DNA from: a candidate division TA06 bacterium DG_78 | GTDB lineage: Bacteria > Hydrothermota > Tepidihabitantia > SM23-42 | DNA length: 7,840 nucleotides | Reading direction: 5' to 3' | Assembly: GCA_001303225.1 (NCBI GenBank) | Contig: LJNI01000112.1 | Span: 1-7,840, forward strand | Part shown: piece by piece, positions 1-6,618 of the stretch | How positions within the stretch are numbered: position 1 is the stretch's first letter | Layout: every line of letters starts with the position of its first letter | The notes under the pieces: generated by a model | Told to the model about the DNA's origin: nothing | Databases searched by the model: none | The model's input: only the letters and a program-made list of their open reading frames with translations | Program-made: the position numbers and the translations under genes

Positions 1-664
1 CAAACAAAATTGGTAGAGCAAATCCGTGCGTAGTCCAATAATCATCATATCTTCTGAGCCGATAATTCAGGACAAACTCCCAGTCTGTTTTCAGGGGACG
101 TATTACAATTGATGGTTCGTAAGCAAACATATGTATATCATATCCACTCTCAGTATATTTGACATAACTACCACGAAACCCCGCGGTAAATTGAGGAATA
201 AACTGGTAACCGATGATAAGTGTATCATAATAGTTATCATAATGATACGTTCTATCCAGAAAACCATCATACCGTGCTTCGTAATCTGCATTCGTTGTCG
301 TGTATGAACCACCTATTGCAAATTTTGATTTCACTTTGAAAACACCACTTAATGAAAATCCATACCCAGACCATTTGTTATCGTATACAGTATCACCAAA
401 CACAGTAAAACCGCACAGTCCTGGCAGATAGAAATAGGAAGTACCATAATCATCTTCAATAACACCTGCAGGAGATTGACCAAAGTCATAGGCATTGAGT
501 TCATTACTGAAATCCTCAATAACAAGATCGAGATTACCCATTGCAGCTAATCTCAGATTATTATTTATCAGATGTGGTTCGATATCATAGGAAAATGCCG
601 GGCAGATTTTTGTTGAGAAAAAAAGAACACAAACAACAAAGCTGCGTAAGATTTTAATAAACAT
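1..664 (-). CDS. Secreted outer-membrane beta-barrel-like protein, partial (3' end beyond the window)
   Basis: Read on the minus strand, an open frame starts at the ATG at 662-664 and stays open for 221 codons to the left edge, so the C-terminus is missing. The first 25 residues form a signal peptide: basic start, hydrophobic core, probable cleavage after Ala-Phe-Ser. The mature part is rich in Tyr, Gly, Phe and alternating hydrophobic residues, as in a transmembrane beta-barrel. It is clearly a paralogue of the gene just upstream: both carry RLAAxGNLDLxIE, NExNxYDFGxSPAG, SKFAIG, NYYDT, GFRGSY and NYRLR in the same order. The 'GN...SPAG' stretch loosely recalls the N-terminal 'NPAG' region of FadL/PorV-type barrels, which is only an analogy. 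A strong Shine-Dalgarno (GAGGAGG) fixes the start. Only 19 nt separate it from the upstream paralogue, so the two are probably co-transcribed. Function is unknown. Confidence 0.85.
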   Translation of the reverse strand, partial: MFIKILRSFVVCVLFFSTKICPAFSYDIEPHLINNNLRLAAMGNLDLVIEDFSNELNAYDFGQSPAGVIEDDYGTSYFYLPGLCGFTVFGDTVYDNKWSGYGFSLSGVFKVKSKFAIGGSYTTTNADYEARYDGFLDRTYHYDNYYDTLIIGYQFIPQFTAGFRGSYVKYTESGYDIHMFAYEPSIVIRPLKTDWEFVLNYRLRRYDDYWTTHGFALPILF

Positions 665-667
665 ACT

Positions 668-675
668 CCCTCCTC
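668..675 (-). promoter_or_regulatory. Strong ribosome binding site for the second barrel gene
   Basis: On the minus strand the 19-nt spacer between the two paralogues reads GAGGAGGG, 3 nt before the ATG at 664. This is almost the same leader as that of the upstream paralogue (GGAGGAGGGT-ATG). The spacer is too short for its own promoter, which points to an operon with independent, efficient initiation of the second gene. Confidence 0.75.
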
Positions 676-683
676 AGTAACTT

Positions 684-1940
684 CTAAAATATGAACCTAC
701 TTAAAAGACCAAAAATGTGGTTCTTCTCGCTATATTCAAATCCTGAGTATTCCATAACCTCAAGATTATAGACAAAATCTATTGCAAGTTTTGAATTTAA
801 AATTTTAAGGCCAAAACCAGACGTAATAATACTATATGTCGGATTATAATAATCATTATTCGTCGTGATAATGACATAGCCTAATCGTAGAGGAATATGT
901 TTAATCAAATAGAACTCAGTTCCAAGATTCAAATAATGTTCATAGACGGTTTGGGAATTTTCATCGTTCCAAAATGATGGATCTGTTTTATAGAGAACTA
1001 TGTTATACTGTATGCCAATTAATCCGATAGTTTCATCAAGATAAGCAATTCCTGAACCAATATTCAAACCAAATCCTCTGATCATTGTATAGTAATATTC
1101 TTCACTATGGTAAGGTTTGATTCCTTTACATAAAAGAGCAAATTTGAATTGCTTTTGACCAAAGGGAATTAAATAGGTTGACATAAATTCAAAAGCCATT
1201 TCCGGAGAATCATGTGGCATTGTTTCCAGATGAACTTTCAGCCCACATTGTACATTAATCGAAGAATATATGATTGGAATCAAGAATTTATGGGAAGTCT
1301 GATTGAAGGAATATTTTCTCAATCGATAATTTACACCTAATTGCCACTGTTCTCCTATTGGATTGATGAAAAATGATGGCTCGTATGAATAAGCATCCAT
1401 CTCATCATTAGTCACGTATTCGTTTTCTCGTTTTGTGGTCGCCTTATAATAACTGCCTCGAAAACCGATATTAATGCTGGAATTGATTTTATATCCAACA
1501 AAAATCGTATCATAGTAGTTGTTAAAAGTGAACTTGGATAAATCATATTCTGCCGATAGATCATATTCTGCCGCTGCGTTGCTATGTGAAAATGAATTAC
1601 CGATAGCAAACTTTGATGGTTTCTTGAAAATTGTTTTCAGGGAAAACCCCGAACCATGTCTTCTCCAACTATCGAGGTCATCAGCAAATTTTGTGAAGCT
1701 ATACATTCCTGGAATATAAACTTGTGAATTGCCATTGTCATCATCGATAATGCCTGCTGGCGACTCGCCAAAATCATAGCCATTTATTTCGTTATTAGAA
1801 GATTCGATGATAAGGTCTAAGTTACCTACTGCTGCTAATCTGAAATCATCATTTATGAGGTGAATTTCATATGCAAACACAGGAGCAGTACAAATTTTGA
1901 TTGCTATAAAAATTATAGCAGGAAAATATCTGATGTTCAT
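684..1940 (-). CDS. Secreted outer-membrane beta-barrel-like protein (paralogue of the downstream gene)
   Basis: A 418-residue protein of unknown function. Residues 1-23 form a signal peptide with probable cleavage after Val-Phe-Ala. The rest has no long hydrophobic helix but many short amphipathic Tyr/Phe/Gly-rich strands. The chain ends in a C-terminal Phe (SRFIF), the classic signal used by BAM substrates. I infer an integral outer-membrane barrel. The N-terminal block RLAAxGNLDL ... YDFGxSPAG is shared with the adjacent paralogue and is the family's best-conserved part. An in-frame GTG exists at 1952, but it lies in the Shine-Dalgarno itself and probably upstream of the transcript start, so the ATG at 1940 preceded by GGAGGAGGG is chosen. 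An 18-bp tandem duplication near codons 123-134 gives a repeated AEYDLS. The stop is TAG at 684-686. A porin, transporter or surface structural role are all possible. Confidence 0.85.
   Translation of the reverse strand: MNIRYFPAIIFIAIKICTAPVFAYEIHLINDDFRLAAVGNLDLIIESSNNEINGYDFGESPAGIIDDDNGNSQVYIPGMYSFTKFADDLDSWRRHGSGFSLKTIFKKPSKFAIGNSFSHSNAAAEYDLSAEYDLSKFTFNNYYDTIFVGYKINSSINIGFRGSYYKATTKRENEYVTNDEMDAYSYEPSFFINPIGEQWQLGVNYRLRKYSFNQTSHKFLIPIIYSSINVQCGLKVHLETMPHDSPEMAFEFMSTYLIPFGQKQFKFALLCKGIKPYHSEEYYYTMIRGFGLNIGSGIAYLDETIGLIGIQYNIVLYKTDPSFWNDENSQTVYEHYLNLGTEFYLIKHIPLRLGYVIITTNNDYYNPTYSIITSGFGLKILNSKLAIDFVYNLEVMEYSGFEYSEKNHIFGLLSRFIF
1537..1572 (-). repeat. 18-bp in-frame tandem duplication inside the barrel gene
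   Basis: Two adjacent 18-bp units on the plus strand (1537-1554 and 1555-1572) differ at one base. On the coding strand they encode AEYDLS twice in a row. At the equivalent place the paralogue has a different, non-repeated stretch, so the duplication looks recent and specific to this copy. It falls between strand-like segments and probably extends a loop. Confidence 0.9.
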
Positions 1941-1941
1941 A

Positions 1942-1950
1942 CCCTCCTCC
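1942..1950 (-). promoter_or_regulatory. Ribosome binding site that decides the start of the first barrel gene
   Basis: On the minus strand GGAGGAGGG directly precedes the ATG at 1940. The alternative GTG codon at 1950-1952 overlaps the first bases of this site, so it cannot use it. The site therefore supports the 418-residue reading over a 422-residue one. Confidence 0.8.
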
Positions 1951-1955
1951 ACAGA

Positions 1956-1983
1956 ACTATATATTAATATCTATGTATGTCAA
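1956..1983 (-). promoter_or_regulatory. Sigma-70-type promoter for the tandem barrel genes
   Basis: On the minus strand the -35 box is TTGACA (1983-1978, perfect) and the -10 box is TATAGT (1961-1956, one mismatch), with a 16-bp spacer. Transcription would start near 1949, which gives an exceptionally short leader of about 10 nt consisting mostly of the Shine-Dalgarno. The upstream region is AT-rich, including an A/T run at 1994-2000. Confidence 0.65.
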
Positions 1984-2053
1984 TAGTTATATGAAAAAAA
2001 CAAATGACTAATAGGAATGAGCCTTTTAAAAACTTACAATTCGAAAATCTATA

Positions 2054-3001
2054 TTATCTTAGATGCTCGTAGCCTGATGGCTGGATACGCTTTATTCCTC
2101 CTCTTTTTGAAAGATATAATCCCCTTCCTTTTACAACTGTACCGATTTTGAAAATTTTTACCTTTGGAATTTTTGGTATCCGCCATGCAGTAAACAGAAG
2201 TTCAAAATCCTCACCAGCAGAGAGAATAAACTCTAATGGATCAATTTTCTCGATGCTACATAACTTGCCGACCTCGGGATGTATGGGTATATGTTCTTCG
2301 TTGATGACTATCTTAACCCTGCTTTCCTCAGCAAGGTGAAACGCATCGGTTGATAAACCATCAGATGTATCGATACATGCTGTACTATACCGGCTCAAAG
2401 ATTGGGCTTCAAAAATTCTCGGCTCTGGACAGAGGTGCTTCTCGATTGCATCAGGGTATTCTTTTTGTGGTAGTTTATCCCTGAGTGCACGACGCCCAAT
2501 TTCAGCAAGCCCCAAAAAATTGGTCACGTAGAGTGCTTGGCCAGGTCGCGCGCCACTGCGCATGAGAGGTTTTTTTGCATGCCCTATGACGGTTATTGTC
2601 ATACCAAAGGCAGGGCTGGCAACAATATCACCTCCTGCAATATCCATTTTGTACTTCTTAGTAATTTTCTCAAAACCACTGTACAACTCGCCGACCTCTT
2701 TTTTGCTGACGTTCTGTGTAAGGTTCAGTGAAACGAGAGCACAAATTGGTGATGCAGCCATTGCTGCCAGGTCAGAGAGACTCGCAGCCATGCAGTGATA
2801 CCCGAGAACATACGGTGAAAAATACGTCATGTCAAAGTGCACGCCTTCAAAAAATGAATCTGTAGAAATAATAATACCATCGCGGAAAACTAATGCATCA
2901 TCGCCAATGCCCTTTAAAATCTCCCTCCTCCTCTTAGGAAATCTATTCCTTATATATCTAATCAAAGCCAGTTCGCTCTGATTTCCTTTTGTTTCATTCA
3001 T
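2054..3001 (-). CDS. thiL: Thiamine-monophosphate kinase
   Basis: Cytosolic enzyme that phosphorylates thiamine monophosphate with ATP to thiamine diphosphate, the last step of the pathway. The 315-residue length is normal for the family. Motifs appear in ThiL order: GIGDDA (31-36), STDSFFEGVHF (46-56), SLSDLAAM (74-81), AGGD (122-125), RSGARPGQALYVT (148-160), HLCPEPR (189-195), DTSDGLS (211-217) and SAGEDFELLFT (261-271). The Asp residues of GDD, TDS, GGD and SDGL, which hold Mg-ATP in this superfamily, are all present. The fold is the PurM-like one also used by PurM at 6619-7530. The ATG at 3001 has no clear Shine-Dalgarno. It lies 83 nt after the GTPase gene, in a gap filled largely by heptad repeats, so expression may depend on read-through from the upstream genes. 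The stop is TAA at 2054-2056. Confidence 0.95.
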   Translation of the reverse strand: MNETKGNQSELALIRYIRNRFPKRRREILKGIGDDALVFRDGIIISTDSFFEGVHFDMTYFSPYVLGYHCMAASLSDLAAMAASPICALVSLNLTQNVSKKEVGELYSGFEKITKKYKMDIAGGDIVASPAFGMTITVIGHAKKPLMRSGARPGQALYVTNFLGLAEIGRRALRDKLPQKEYPDAIEKHLCPEPRIFEAQSLSRYSTACIDTSDGLSTDAFHLAEESRVKIVINEEHIPIHPEVGKLCSIEKIDPLEFILSAGEDFELLFTAWRIPKIPKVKIFKIGTVVKGRGLYLSKRGGIKRIQPSGYEHLR

Positions 3002-3026
3002 AATTGAATCTTTGTTTGTAACATTC

Positions 3027-3082
3027 GAATTTTGAAATTGAAAATTGTTTAGTATTTAGTATTTGGGATTTAGGATTTCTGT
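3027..3082. repeat. Intergenic 7-bp-period repeat
   Basis: Read on the plus strand, positions 3048-3075 are four exact-length heptads: TTTAGTA, TTTAGTA, TTTGGGA and TTTAGGA. A decayed fifth follows at 3076-3082. The stretch before it (3027-3047) also falls into loose heptads of the type GAATTTT/GAAATTG/AAAATTG. The repeat fills most of the gap between the GTPase stop and the thiL start. I remember similar short AT-rich heptad arrays from intergenic regions of several uncultivated bacterial lineages, but I cannot verify that here. Confidence 0.7.
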
Positions 3083-3084
3083 AA

Positions 3085-4044
3085 CTATACATGGAACTCA
3101 ATGACATCACCGTCTGCCAAAATATGAGTTTTTTCTACACGTTGACCAGAATACCCAGTTTCATTCCACAAGCGAGCAAATTTCAGATTTTTTCTAAAAT
3201 CCTTGTGAATATACTCTGCAGCATCGATGAGCACTGTTCCTTTCTTTAATACAACAGGATCATCTTTTGCAATCGGCTGCCCGATTTTTTTTGTATACAC
3301 CCGAATAATATTAAGTTTATTAAAAATTTGTGTCTTCAATATTTTTAAACCATCGTTATTTGTCGTGGAAACAGGAATGATGGTGAATTCATCACAGTGT
3401 GCTTTGATAAATGTATCCACTTTGGTCTTCTGCGCATCTATTTTATTGAGAACAATAACCGAATCTTTAACATCACCAAATTCGTGTGGTGTGAGGAAAA
3501 TATTTTTCTGGTTCAACGCATTTTGGATAACATTAAAATCATGTGTAACATCTCTCGTGCAATCGAGAACAATAACGAGGAGGTCACCATTCCGATAGAG
3601 TCCAAAGAGCCACGCCGGAGCATCATCGTGGAGTGGTGGGGTATCGACGATTTGAATCTTGATATTTTCAAAATCCATCATTCCTACTTGCGGAAGTGTT
3701 GTCGTAAATGGATAGAGAGCAACATCAGCATGAGCATTGGTGAGGGTATTGAGGAGTGATGACTTACCGCTATTCGGAAATCCAACGAGTATAATCTGTC
3801 CTGCACCCTGTTTCTCAACCTGATACCATGAGCCTCCCGAACCCTTCGATTTCCTTTGTTTAGTCATTGCGTCTTTCAGCTTTGAAATCTTTGTTTTCAG
3901 TTCTGCCTGGAGTTTTTCTGTTCCCTTATGTTTTGGAATAATTGATAGAAGTTCTTGCAAATAAACTATTTTTTCCTGTGGTGCCTTCGCTTCTCGGTAT
4001 TTCTTCTCTACTTCAAAATATTGCGGCGGTAAATTTGCTGGCAT
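3085..4044 (-). CDS. Obg/DRG-like GTPase with C-terminal TGS domain
   Basis: A 319-residue cytosolic GTPase of the TRAFAC Obg/DRG type. A basic, helical N-terminal part (about 1-65, probably coiled-coil-like, with IPKHKGTEKLQ at 36-46) precedes the G domain. G motifs seen: P-loop GFPNSGKSS (88-96), switch-I threonines FTTT (113-116), DTPP (134-137, where most relatives have DTPG), NKID (200-203) and a G5-like VST (225-227). Residues from about 247 to the end (VYTKKIG ... LADGDVIEFHV) form a TGS domain, an RNA- or ribosome-associated module. Related proteins bind ribosomes or RNA, but the exact role of this subgroup is unknown. The ATG at 4044 lies 2 nt after the stop of the DUF72 gene, with AGGAG inside that gene's end, so translation is probably coupled. 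Stop TAG at 3085-3087. Confidence 0.9.
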   Translation of the reverse strand: MPANLPPQYFEVEKKYREAKAPQEKIVYLQELLSIIPKHKGTEKLQAELKTKISKLKDAMTKQRKSKGSGGSWYQVEKQGAGQIILVGFPNSGKSSLLNTLTNAHADVALYPFTTTLPQVGMMDFENIKIQIVDTPPLHDDAPAWLFGLYRNGDLLVIVLDCTRDVTHDFNVIQNALNQKNIFLTPHEFGDVKDSVIVLNKIDAQKTKVDTFIKAHCDEFTIIPVSTTNNDGLKILKTQIFNKLNIIRVYTKKIGQPIAKDDPVVLKKGTVLIDAAEYIHKDFRKNLKFARLWNETGYSGQRVEKTHILADGDVIEFHV

Positions 4045-4046
4045 GA

Positions 4047-4748
4047 TTATTTTTCTCCTATCGTCTCCATAATTTTTTTCATCTTCTGAGCATTCTTGAG
4101 CATATTGTGATTATTATTAAAAAACATAAACATTGTCTTCGGCTTTACTGCATACACTCGTTTTCCGATTTCCCTCAACTCCTTATCTGTGTAATTATGG
4201 CGATACCAGTCAGTTCTCCCATGTATCCTCACGTATACAGTATCAGTCGTTTTAAAAACATCGCGAGTGAATACCGGAGCATCGATTGAGACCCAGGTGA
4301 TTCCTAACGACTGTGCCCACGCAATTACATCGTTAGTAAACCACGACTCGTGCCTCGGTTCGAGGGCACATTTGTGTATGACCTTTGTCTTTTTTAAAAA
4401 ATTTTCGATTTTCGTCATCGTCTTTGATGAAAGGTTCGGTGGTAACTGAAAGAGAAAATAATCTATCATCGCATGCATCTCAGAGAAGAGGTTATTGAAT
4501 CGCTGCCATGTCGTTACTGCCCTTGTCGAAAATTTAAATTGGTGCGTGATCAATCTATTCACCTTAATCACCCAATGGAGCATCTTTCCTTTCCGTGCCC
4601 ATGCTTTCACCTGATTGGGGAATGGAAATCGGTAGAATGATGCATTCAGTTCTATGGCATTGAGTCCAGAATGCGCAATGTACCAATCCAGAGTCAGATC
4701 TTTGTTCCACTCATAGTACCATCCAGAAGTTCCAACAAAAATTTTCAT
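4047..4748 (-). CDS. DUF72 family TIM-barrel protein
   Basis: A 233-residue protein of the DUF72 (YecE-like) family, whose biochemical role is not established. Family signatures in order: GTSGWYYEW (6-14), IELNASFYRFP (32-42), IKVNRLITH (61-69), FQLPPNL (100-106), ALEPRHESWF (128-137), YVRIHGR (172-178), YTDKEL (186-191) and FFNNNHNMLKNA (209-220). The His, Glu, Arg and Asn residues of these motifs line the top of the barrel in the family and suggest an enzyme or nucleic-acid-handling pocket. The length is at the short end of the family. ATG at 4748 is preferred because MKIFVGTSGW is the normal N-terminus. A GTG one codon upstream (4751) is equally readable, and neither has a strong Shine-Dalgarno. 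It lies 33 nt after fhs and is tightly coupled to the GTPase gene. Confidence 0.9.
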   Translation of the reverse strand: MKIFVGTSGWYYEWNKDLTLDWYIAHSGLNAIELNASFYRFPFPNQVKAWARKGKMLHWVIKVNRLITHQFKFSTRAVTTWQRFNNLFSEMHAMIDYFLFQLPPNLSSKTMTKIENFLKKTKVIHKCALEPRHESWFTNDVIAWAQSLGITWVSIDAPVFTRDVFKTTDTVYVRIHGRTDWYRHNYTDKELREIGKRVYAVKPKTMFMFFNNNHNMLKNAQKMKKIMETIGEK

Positions 4749-4781
4749 CACCGTACTCTATTCTCTATCACTGTAACCATT

Positions 4782-6452
4782 TCACGATAATCCAACAATT
4801 CTCCCGTCACATTCTACATCGATTTTCATGGCATTTGGCTTTTTTGGCAGACCAGGCATTAACATCACCTCGCCAGTCAATGGAACAAGAAAACCGGCAC
4901 CTGCTGAAGCATTAATTTCCCGAATCGTAATTTTAAATTTTTCAGGCCGTCCATAGAGTTTGGGATTGTCAGAAAGTGAACGATTTGTTTTCGCAATACA
5001 CACGGGCAATTTTTCTAATCCAAGTTTTGTGATGCGCTGTATATCTTTCTCTGCTTTTGTTGTGTAGACAACCCGAGAAGCACCGTAGATTTCAAAGGCA
5101 ACTTTCTCAATCTTTTTTTCGATGGTATCTTCTAATTCATAAATTGGCTGCATCATTGATTTTGCAGTCTCAGCAGTATGACATACCAATTCAGCGAGCT
5201 CTACAGCACCAGGTGCACCCTGTTCAAACGCTCGCACCTCAGCACAACCAACGCCGATTGCATGACACATATCTTTCACTACCTTTATCTCATCATCGGT
5301 ATCACTGTCAAATATGTTCAAAGCAACAACCGTAGGAATTTTGAACTTCTTCATATTCTCAACATGCTTTGCTAAATTAGCAAACCCATTTTTGAGGTGT
5401 TCAATAGTACCTGATTTCAAATCCTTCTCACTTGCACCACCATGTAGTTTCAACGCCCTGATTGTTGCAACGATAACTGCAGTATCTACGGTAAATTTCC
5501 CAACGCGCGATACAATATCGACAAACTTCTCGGCACCCAAATCTGAGCCAAACCCAGCTTCGACAACCGTATACTCAGACAATTTCTGTGCCATTTGAAT
5601 TGCTACAATGCTGCACGTACCGTGAGCAATGTTAGCAAATGGTCCGCAGTGAATCAATGCTGGAGTATGGTCAATCGTCTGGACGAGATTTGGTTTCAGT
5701 GCATCCTTTAACAGCGCTGCCATTGCTCCGTGTACTTCAAAATCTTTTGCATACACTGGATCACCTTGCATATTGAATGATACGAGGATGTTCCCTAAAC
5801 GCTCTTTGAGCTCATCAATATCATTTGATAGCGCCAGAATCGCCATTACTTCACTCGCTGCAGTAATAACAAAACCATCTTCTCGTGCTGGACCATTTTT
5901 CTTGCCGCCTAATCCGACGACAGTATTTCGCAGGGAACGATCATTCATATCAATCGCCCGCTTGAAAATTATTTCTCGCTCGTCGATGTTCAGCTGATTG
6001 CCAAAGTGGACATGACTATCAAATACTGCTGCCAAGAGATTGTGTGCTGAACTAATTGCGTGGATGTCACCAGTGAAATGGAGATTGATGTCTTCCATCG
6101 GTAATACCTGAACTAAACCGCCACCTGCTGCACCACCTTTAATGCCAAAAACTGGACCGAGGGATGGTTCACGCAATGCTACTATTGATTTCTTTCCAAT
6201 CTTGTTCAATGCCATACTGAGACCAATCGATACAGTAGTCTTCCCTTCACCATACGCAGTCGGTGTCATGGCAGTCACTAAAATTAATTTGCCGGGTTGG
6301 TTGTTTTTCAATTTATCAAAAAATTTTAAAGATATTTTTGCCTTATATTGACCGCACGGAAGCAGTAGATCATCATCTACTCCAAGATCTGCTGCTAAAT
6401 CTCTTATTGGAATGAGTGTTGCTCCCTGGGAAATTTCTAAATCACACTTCAT
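4782..6452 (-). CDS. fhs: Formate-tetrahydrofolate ligase
   Basis: Cytosolic ATP-dependent enzyme joining formate to tetrahydrofolate to give 10-formyl-tetrahydrofolate, used for purine synthesis, initiator-tRNA formylation and, in some anaerobes, the methyl branch of the Wood-Ljungdahl pathway. At 556 residues it has the usual bacterial monofunctional length. Seen directly: the P-loop TPTAYGEGKTT (63-73), REPSLGPVFGIKGGAAGGG (94-112), MEDINLHFTGDIHAI (119-133), the GPFANIAHG block and the C-terminal MPGLPKKPNA. No key motif is missing. The ATG at 6452 is preceded by AGAGGTGA (6456-6463), a good Shine-Dalgarno, and by a consensus promoter. It is the first gene of a minus-strand set (fhs, DUF72, GTPase, thiL). 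It is divergent from purM, whose pathway consumes its product. Stop TGA at 4782-4784. Confidence 0.98.
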   Translation of the reverse strand: MKCDLEISQGATLIPIRDLAADLGVDDDLLLPCGQYKAKISLKFFDKLKNNQPGKLILVTAMTPTAYGEGKTTVSIGLSMALNKIGKKSIVALREPSLGPVFGIKGGAAGGGLVQVLPMEDINLHFTGDIHAISSAHNLLAAVFDSHVHFGNQLNIDEREIIFKRAIDMNDRSLRNTVVGLGGKKNGPAREDGFVITAASEVMAILALSNDIDELKERLGNILVSFNMQGDPVYAKDFEVHGAMAALLKDALKPNLVQTIDHTPALIHCGPFANIAHGTCSIVAIQMAQKLSEYTVVEAGFGSDLGAEKFVDIVSRVGKFTVDTAVIVATIRALKLHGGASEKDLKSGTIEHLKNGFANLAKHVENMKKFKIPTVVALNIFDSDTDDEIKVVKDMCHAIGVGCAEVRAFEQGAPGAVELAELVCHTAETAKSMMQPIYELEDTIEKKIEKVAFEIYGASRVVYTTKAEKDIQRITKLGLEKLPVCIAKTNRSLSDNPKLYGRPEKFKITIREINASAGAGFLVPLTGEVMLMPGLPKKPNAMKIDVECDGRIVGLS

Positions 6453-6495
6453 AGGTCACCTCTTTCATACATAACGTATTATATGGGGTCAAATT

Positions 6496-6523
6496 ATTAT
6501 ATCGCAAAGCATTAGTGTGTCAA
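6496..6523 (-). promoter_or_regulatory. Consensus sigma-70 promoter for fhs
   Basis: On the minus strand TTGACA (6523-6518) and TATAAT (6501-6496) are both perfect matches, separated by 16 bp. The predicted start is near 6489, giving a leader of about 37 nt that contains the fhs Shine-Dalgarno. The leader is too short for a typical metabolite riboswitch. Confidence 0.8.
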
Positions 6524-6568
6524 TGATAATAAAAATGATTACAGTGATAAAAAACTGATTACGGTGAT
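6524..6568. repeat. Phased direct repeats between the fhs and purM promoters
   Basis: TGATTACAGTGAT (6536-6548) and TGATTACGGTGAT (6556-6568) match at 12 of 13 positions with a 20-bp period. A partial third copy (TGATAATAAAAA, from 6524) precedes them at about 21 bp. The array ends 1 bp from the fhs -35 box and 16 bp from the purM -35 box. A spacing of about two helical turns puts the copies on one face of the DNA, as expected for an operator of a shared regulator, but no specific regulator is recognised. Confidence 0.6.
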
Positions 6569-6584
6569 CATATTAAGGAAGGGC

Positions 6585-6612
6585 TTGAAATATATCTAAA
6601 TCTGAATACAAT
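6585..6612 (+). promoter_or_regulatory. Predicted promoter for purM giving a leaderless transcript
   Basis: TTGAAA (6585-6590) and TACAAT (6607-6612) each differ from consensus by one base and are 16 bp apart, the same spacer as in the other two promoters of this window. A start about 7 nt after the -10 box falls at 6618-6620, on the purM ATG itself (6619). No Shine-Dalgarno precedes that ATG. Confidence 0.6.
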
Positions 6613-6618
6613 AAATTC

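Noticed and set aside
1869..1940. Lipoprotein signal because of a Cys in the signal region of both barrel proteins.
   Set aside because: The residues before Cys are Lys-Ile, not a lipobox; an ordinary Ala-x-Ala-like cleavage site follows.
1941..1952. GTG at 1952 as start of the first barrel gene, adding four residues.
   Set aside because: The GTG overlaps the first bases of the GGAGGAGGG ribosome binding site and probably lies upstream of the transcript start; the ATG at 1940 fits both the ribosome binding site and the signal peptide.
1990..2053. Terminator after thiL, suggested by a T7 run on the minus strand (2000-1994).
   Set aside because: No stem-loop precedes the run; only a direct repeat TCATT is seen.
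3048..3082. Heptad array as a CRISPR or coding tandem repeat.
   Set aside because: Units are contiguous 7-mers without spacers, and no open frame with start signals covers them.
3227..3759. Two plus-strand open frames of about 120 codons opposite the GTPase gene.
   Set aside because: They run antisense through the conserved G motifs, have no ribosome binding site and no recognisable domain; the minus-strand GTPase explains the region.
5057..5598. Several plus-strand open frames opposite fhs.
   Set aside because: They are shadows of a full-length, fully conserved fhs and show low-complexity, non-protein-like composition.
6478..6483. Second TATAAT on the minus strand upstream of fhs.
   Set aside because: No -35 box at suitable spacing; the TTGACC just before it is much too close. 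The promoter at 6496-6523 is far better.
6453..6490. Possible folate or purine riboswitch in the fhs leader.
   Set aside because: The predicted leader is about 37 nt, and only a weak 6-bp AT hairpin is visible, so there is no room for a riboswitch aptamer.
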